This document shows positions 61,236-64,000 of a DNA stretch of 64,000 bases, in pieces (the first letter of the stretch is position 1; the number at the start of each line of letters is the position of its first letter). The notes under the pieces are model-generated. The model did no database searches, was not told the DNA's origin, and was given only the letters and a program-made list of their open reading frames with translations. Source of the stretch: Caryophanales bacterium (GTDB lineage Bacteria; Bacillota; Bacilli; Bacillales; Amphibacillaceae); NCBI GenBank assembly GCA_029257405.1, contig JARIBO010000004.1, positions 1 to 64,000 on the forward strand, written 5' to 3'. A program made the translations under genes and the position numbers.

Positions 61236-61938
61236 GTATAAATATGACGCGATAGAGATCCCGATTAATGATGAAGTAATAGTGATTGCAACGGATAACA
61301 GTGGATCAATCGGTATGAAAGTTCTAGATGATGTCGAAGTTAATTATGAAACGGTTAGTTATTATACGTTTAGAGTTGCCTATATGGAATGTGTCGCAGC
61401 AGGGGGAGAGCCATTTGCTGTTGTACTACATAACTTCAATGATGAAACAGTCTGGAAAGAGTTAGTTAAAGGAATAAATAAAGGGTTAAAAGAAGTAGGT
61501 TTAGAAAAGCTACCAATTACGGGGAGTACTGAGACGAACTTTACATTAAATCAATCTGCTTTAGGACTTGTCGTATTAGGTAAGAAAACAACCTTTCGAC
61601 CGGCTAAAAAGTCTCATTCACTAGAACTTGCAATTATTGGTAAACCACTTGTAGGACAGTCTGTTATCGATGAAAAATCGAGTATAGCACCATTATCATT
61701 ATTTAAAGAATTAGCAGAAAATTCAAGTGTTGATTTAATTTATCCAATAAGTTCAAAAGGAATTAAATACGAGATTACAAGACAAGTTAGTCAACCTATT
61801 ACTTATCCTTCTGAATTAGATATTCATTCAAGTTCAGGGCCTGCAACAAGTTTTTTAATTGTTTATGATGCAGAAATAAGTGACTATATTAAGAAAAAAG
61901 CAGGCAAACATTTAAAAATGATTCGTGTCTTATCGTAA
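61228..61938 (+). CDS. cblS: Alpha-ribazole kinase CblS (PurM-like)
   Basis: Protein of 236 residues resembling the PurM/AIR-synthase superfamily: VIATDNSGSIGMK, YMECVAAGGEPFAVVLHNF and ITGSTETNF. CblS phosphorylates salvaged alpha-ribazole and replaces CobT-made alpha-ribazole phosphate. ATG overlaps the end of cblT. The assignment rests on gene context plus fold; the kinase activity is inferred from characterised Geobacillus homologues. Confidence 0.72.
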   Translation: MLKYKYDAIEIPINDEVIVIATDNSGSIGMKVLDDVEVNYETVSYYTFRVAYMECVAAGGEPFAVVLHNFNDETVWKELVKGINKGLKEVGLEKLPITGSTETNFTLNQSALGLVVLGKKTTFRPAKKSHSLELAIIGKPLVGQSVIDEKSSIAPLSLFKELAENSSVDLIYPISSKGIKYEITRQVSQPITYPSELDIHSSSGPATSFLIVYDAEISDYIKKKAGKHLKMIRVLS

Positions 61939-61951
61939 ATTGAAAGATAAC

Positions 61952-61980
61952 TTGACAAAAGAAAAGAAAAACATTATATT
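61952..61980 (+). promoter_or_regulatory. Near-consensus promoter of proC T-box transcript
   Basis: TTGACA (61952-61957), 17-base spacer, TATATT (61975-61980); follows the cblS stop by 13 bases. Confidence 0.8.
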
Positions 61981-61986
61981 TTAAAG

Positions 61987-62219
61987 CAATATACTTAGAT
62001 GACAGTGAAGAGACAAGTAAATAATAAAAGAACAGAAAAGGATGCTTAAGCTGAGAAATCCTCTAAATTATTGAACCTAACTCTGAGTCGTTAGTTAATC
62101 CTAACCGCAAAAACAATTGCGTTAAAAAAAGAAAGTGGACATTTATGTCAAACTAGGTGGTACCGCGGATTTTAACCTCATTTCCGTCCTTTATTAAGGA
62201 TGTGTTATGGGGTTTTTTA
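61987..62219 (+). promoter_or_regulatory. T-box riboswitch, proline (proC leader)
   Basis: The specifier position reads CCU (62076-62078 in TTGAACCTAACTCTGAG), a proline codon. The T-box AGGTGGTACCGCGG is at 62155-62168 and is followed by a long terminator stem (AACCTCA...TATGGGGTT) with T6 tail. It should sense uncharged tRNA-Pro. Confidence 0.9.
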
Positions 62220-62244
62220 TATGTATTTTAAGGGAGAGATCAAC

Positions 62245-63063
62245 GTGAATAAAATAGCTTTCATAGGTGCAGGTTCTATGGCAGAAGCAATTGTATCAGG
62301 TATCGTAAGTAAACAATTTATCGAAAATAAACAAGTATGGGTAACGAATAAAGATAATGAAGAACGTTTAGATGAAATGGAAGAAAAATATGGTATATCT
62401 ACTTCACAAGAAAAAAAATACGTTTTATCTGAAGCTGACGTGATTATTTTATCAACCAAACCTCATGATGTATGGTCTGCGATTGAATCAATTAAATCGT
62501 ATATAACAAAAAATCAAGTAGTTATGTCAGTAATTGCTGGCATTTCAACTGAACAAATTACAAAGGCAATCGGTAAAGATATTCCTGTTGTGCGGGCAAT
62601 GCCAAATACATCCGCTTCAATTGGTTATTCTGCTACTGCAATTACACAAGGTGAATTTGCAAGTGAGCGCGACATGCAAGTAGCGAAACAATTATTTGAA
62701 TCAATCGGTACCGTTAATATCGTAAAAGAAGAAGAAATGCATATCGTAACAGGCATTTCTGGGAGTGGACCAGCCTATATATATTATTTAGTCGAAGCAA
62801 TGGAAAAAGCTGCAATAGACGAAGGATTAGATTCAGTGACGGCTAAAGAATTAATTACGCAAACCATTATTGGAGCAGGTATGATGTTAAAAACATCAGA
62901 ACTTCCTGTAGAAACTTTGCGCGAAAATGTAACAAGTCCTAATGGTACGACAGAAGCGGGACTTAAAGTTTTAGCAGATCGTGATTTTAAGAATACGATG
63001 ATTGCTTGTGTAAAAAGTGCAACAAATCGTTCTAAAGTGCTTGGAAAAAAAGAAGTTAAATAA
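62245..63063 (+). CDS. proC: Pyrroline-5-carboxylate reductase
   Basis: Protein of 272 residues: N-terminal NAD(P)-binding IAFIGAGSMAEAIVSG, VIILSTKPHDV, VVRAMPNTSASIGYSATA, and the dimerisation domain with SGSGPAYIYYLVEAM and SPNGTTEAGL. It makes L-proline, the last step of synthesis. GTG start after AGGGAG. Controlled by a proline T-box. Confidence 0.96.
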   Translation: MNKIAFIGAGSMAEAIVSGIVSKQFIENKQVWVTNKDNEERLDEMEEKYGISTSQEKKYVLSEADVIILSTKPHDVWSAIESIKSYITKNQVVMSVIAGISTEQITKAIGKDIPVVRAMPNTSASIGYSATAITQGEFASERDMQVAKQLFESIGTVNIVKEEEMHIVTGISGSGPAYIYYLVEAMEKAAIDEGLDSVTAKELITQTIIGAGMMLKTSELPVETLRENVTSPNGTTEAGLKVLADRDFKNTMIACVKSATNRSKVLGKKEVK

Positions 63064-63071
63064 GGTGATAA

Positions 63072-63536
<465 letters not shown>

Positions 63537-63580
63537 TCAATTCTTTAATTCGCTAGATTTGGTTTATGAGTCAACAATAA

Positions 63581-63609
63581 TTGCAATATTAAATTAAAAA
63601 CGGTATACT
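63581..63609 (+). promoter_or_regulatory. Promoter of SRP RNA gene
   Basis: TTGCAA (63581-63586), 17-base spacer, TATACT (63604-63609), placing transcription start at about 63616. Confidence 0.75.
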
Positions 63610-63614
63610 ATAGT

Positions 63615-63888
63615 TTGCCGTACTAGGTGGGGAGGTAGCGGTGCCCTATAACTTGCAATCCGCTATAGCAAGACTGAATCCCCAGTTGAGGTGATTGGTT
63701 TTAAGGTCTGCCTTAAGGAATTAGTGTTGACGTTTAGGTCCTACGCAATAGAAACCTACGAACCCTGTCAGATCCGGAAGGAAGCAGCAGTAAGTAGACT
63801 CTTCTGTGTGCCGTGGGGTAGCCTAGATAGAGCTATGAACTTAAGTAACGCTTGGGATCATTTCATCGATTCTGGGTGTGCGGCTACA
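63615..63888 (+). ncRNA. ffs: Signal recognition particle RNA (large Bacillus type, scRNA)
   Basis: About 270 nt. The SRP core loop GTCAGATCCGGAAGGAAGCAG (near 63768-63788) binds Ffh, and the 5' part GGGGAGGTAGCGGTGCCCT plus the mid part TTTAAGGTCTGCCTTAAGG match the Alu domain found in Bacillus and relatives. The ends pair (TTGCCGTAC with GTGCGGC). Lies between tadA and where dnaX would be. The apparent reading frame inside it is not a gene. Confidence 0.95.
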
Positions 63889-63891
63889 TAG

Positions 63892-63936
63892 AAAAAGAAG
63901 CAGTCGTTTCGTTTTTACGAGACGGCTGCTTTTTAA
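63892..63936 (+). terminator. Terminator of SRP RNA
   Basis: GCAGTCGTTTCGT / ACGAGACGGCTGC stem (two G-T pairs) with T5 tail. The rest to the window end (63937-64000) is AT-rich with nothing recognisable. Confidence 0.88.
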
Positions 63937-64000
63937 TTATTTAATTTCTTAAATAGCTTAATTAAGTTTTCTAATGACTAGGCCTAACGATATCCAAATA

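Noticed and set aside
63691-63891. 66-codon open frame near the end
   Set aside because: It lies inside the SRP RNA; the sequence matches the RNA's conserved core and Alu domain.

Overview
The window is a low-GC Firmicutes chromosome segment spanning the replication origin. The synteny (rpmH-rnpA-yidC-khpB-mnmE-mnmG-rsmG-noc-soj-parB to the left of oriC; dnaA-dnaN-yaaA-recF-remB-gyrB-gyrA-guaB-dacA-pdxS-serS to the right), the walRKHIJ-htrA operon, the Bacillus-type SRP RNA and two T-boxes place it in the Bacillales. There are no sporulation-specific genes, and the short forms of several proteins suggest a Staphylococcaceae-like coccus (Salinicoccus/Jeotgalicoccus/Nosocomiicoccus-type lineage). 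The family-level placement is inference. Nearly all genes point away from oriC: minus strand to the left, plus strand to the right.

Layout. 1-11.8 kb is an accessory arm with mixed orientation: Nudix hydrolase, PhnA-like protein, CstA, AbgT transporter, threonine dehydratase, two membrane-anchored rhodanese-like proteins, an XRE-cupin regulator, HMG-CoA lyase, a UbiA prenyltransferase, a TauE/SafE exporter, a GNAT acetyltransferase, a peroxiredoxin and a tiny winged-helix protein. 11.8-34.7 kb is conserved core: htrA and the wal cell-wall two-component operon, dnaB-rplI-gdpP, rpsR-ssb-rpsF, ychF, mscS, the parB-soj-noc segregation genes flanked by two perfect parS sites, and tRNA-modification and 16S rRNA methylation genes. 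34.7-46.5 kb is the origin block. DnaA boxes lie on both sides of dnaA, with a DnaA-trio-like unwinding element between dnaA and dnaN, followed by both gyrase genes.

46.5-52.1 kb carries guaB, dacA (PBP5), pdxS, a serine T-box, serS and tRNA-Ser. 52.2-61.9 kb is a cobinamide-salvage island under a cobalamin riboswitch. It encodes BtuF-BtuC-BtuD uptake (BtuD fused to CbiZ), CbiB, CobD, CobU, CobS, CobC, a second divergent CobU-like protein, a PduO-type adenosyltransferase, and the CblT/CblS alpha-ribazole importer and kinase pair. Together these would import incomplete corrinoids, strip and rebuild the aminopropanol linker, attach the lower ligand and adenosylate the product. No corrin-ring synthesis genes are present. 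The window ends with a proline T-box, proC, tadA and the SRP RNA gene; dnaX would be expected just beyond.

Most unusual observations: a PdxS that lacks the N-terminal helix used to dock PdxT, with no pdxT next to it; two CobU homologues with complementary motif loss; a DnaA-box cluster about 27 kb from dnaA containing the only perfect consensus box I found, whereas oriC itself shows only one-mismatch boxes; a near-consensus promoter with a perfect palindrome upstream of the HMG-CoA lyase gene; a rhodanese paralogue with its catalytic Cys replaced by Ser; and the absence of purA from its usual place between dnaB and walR.
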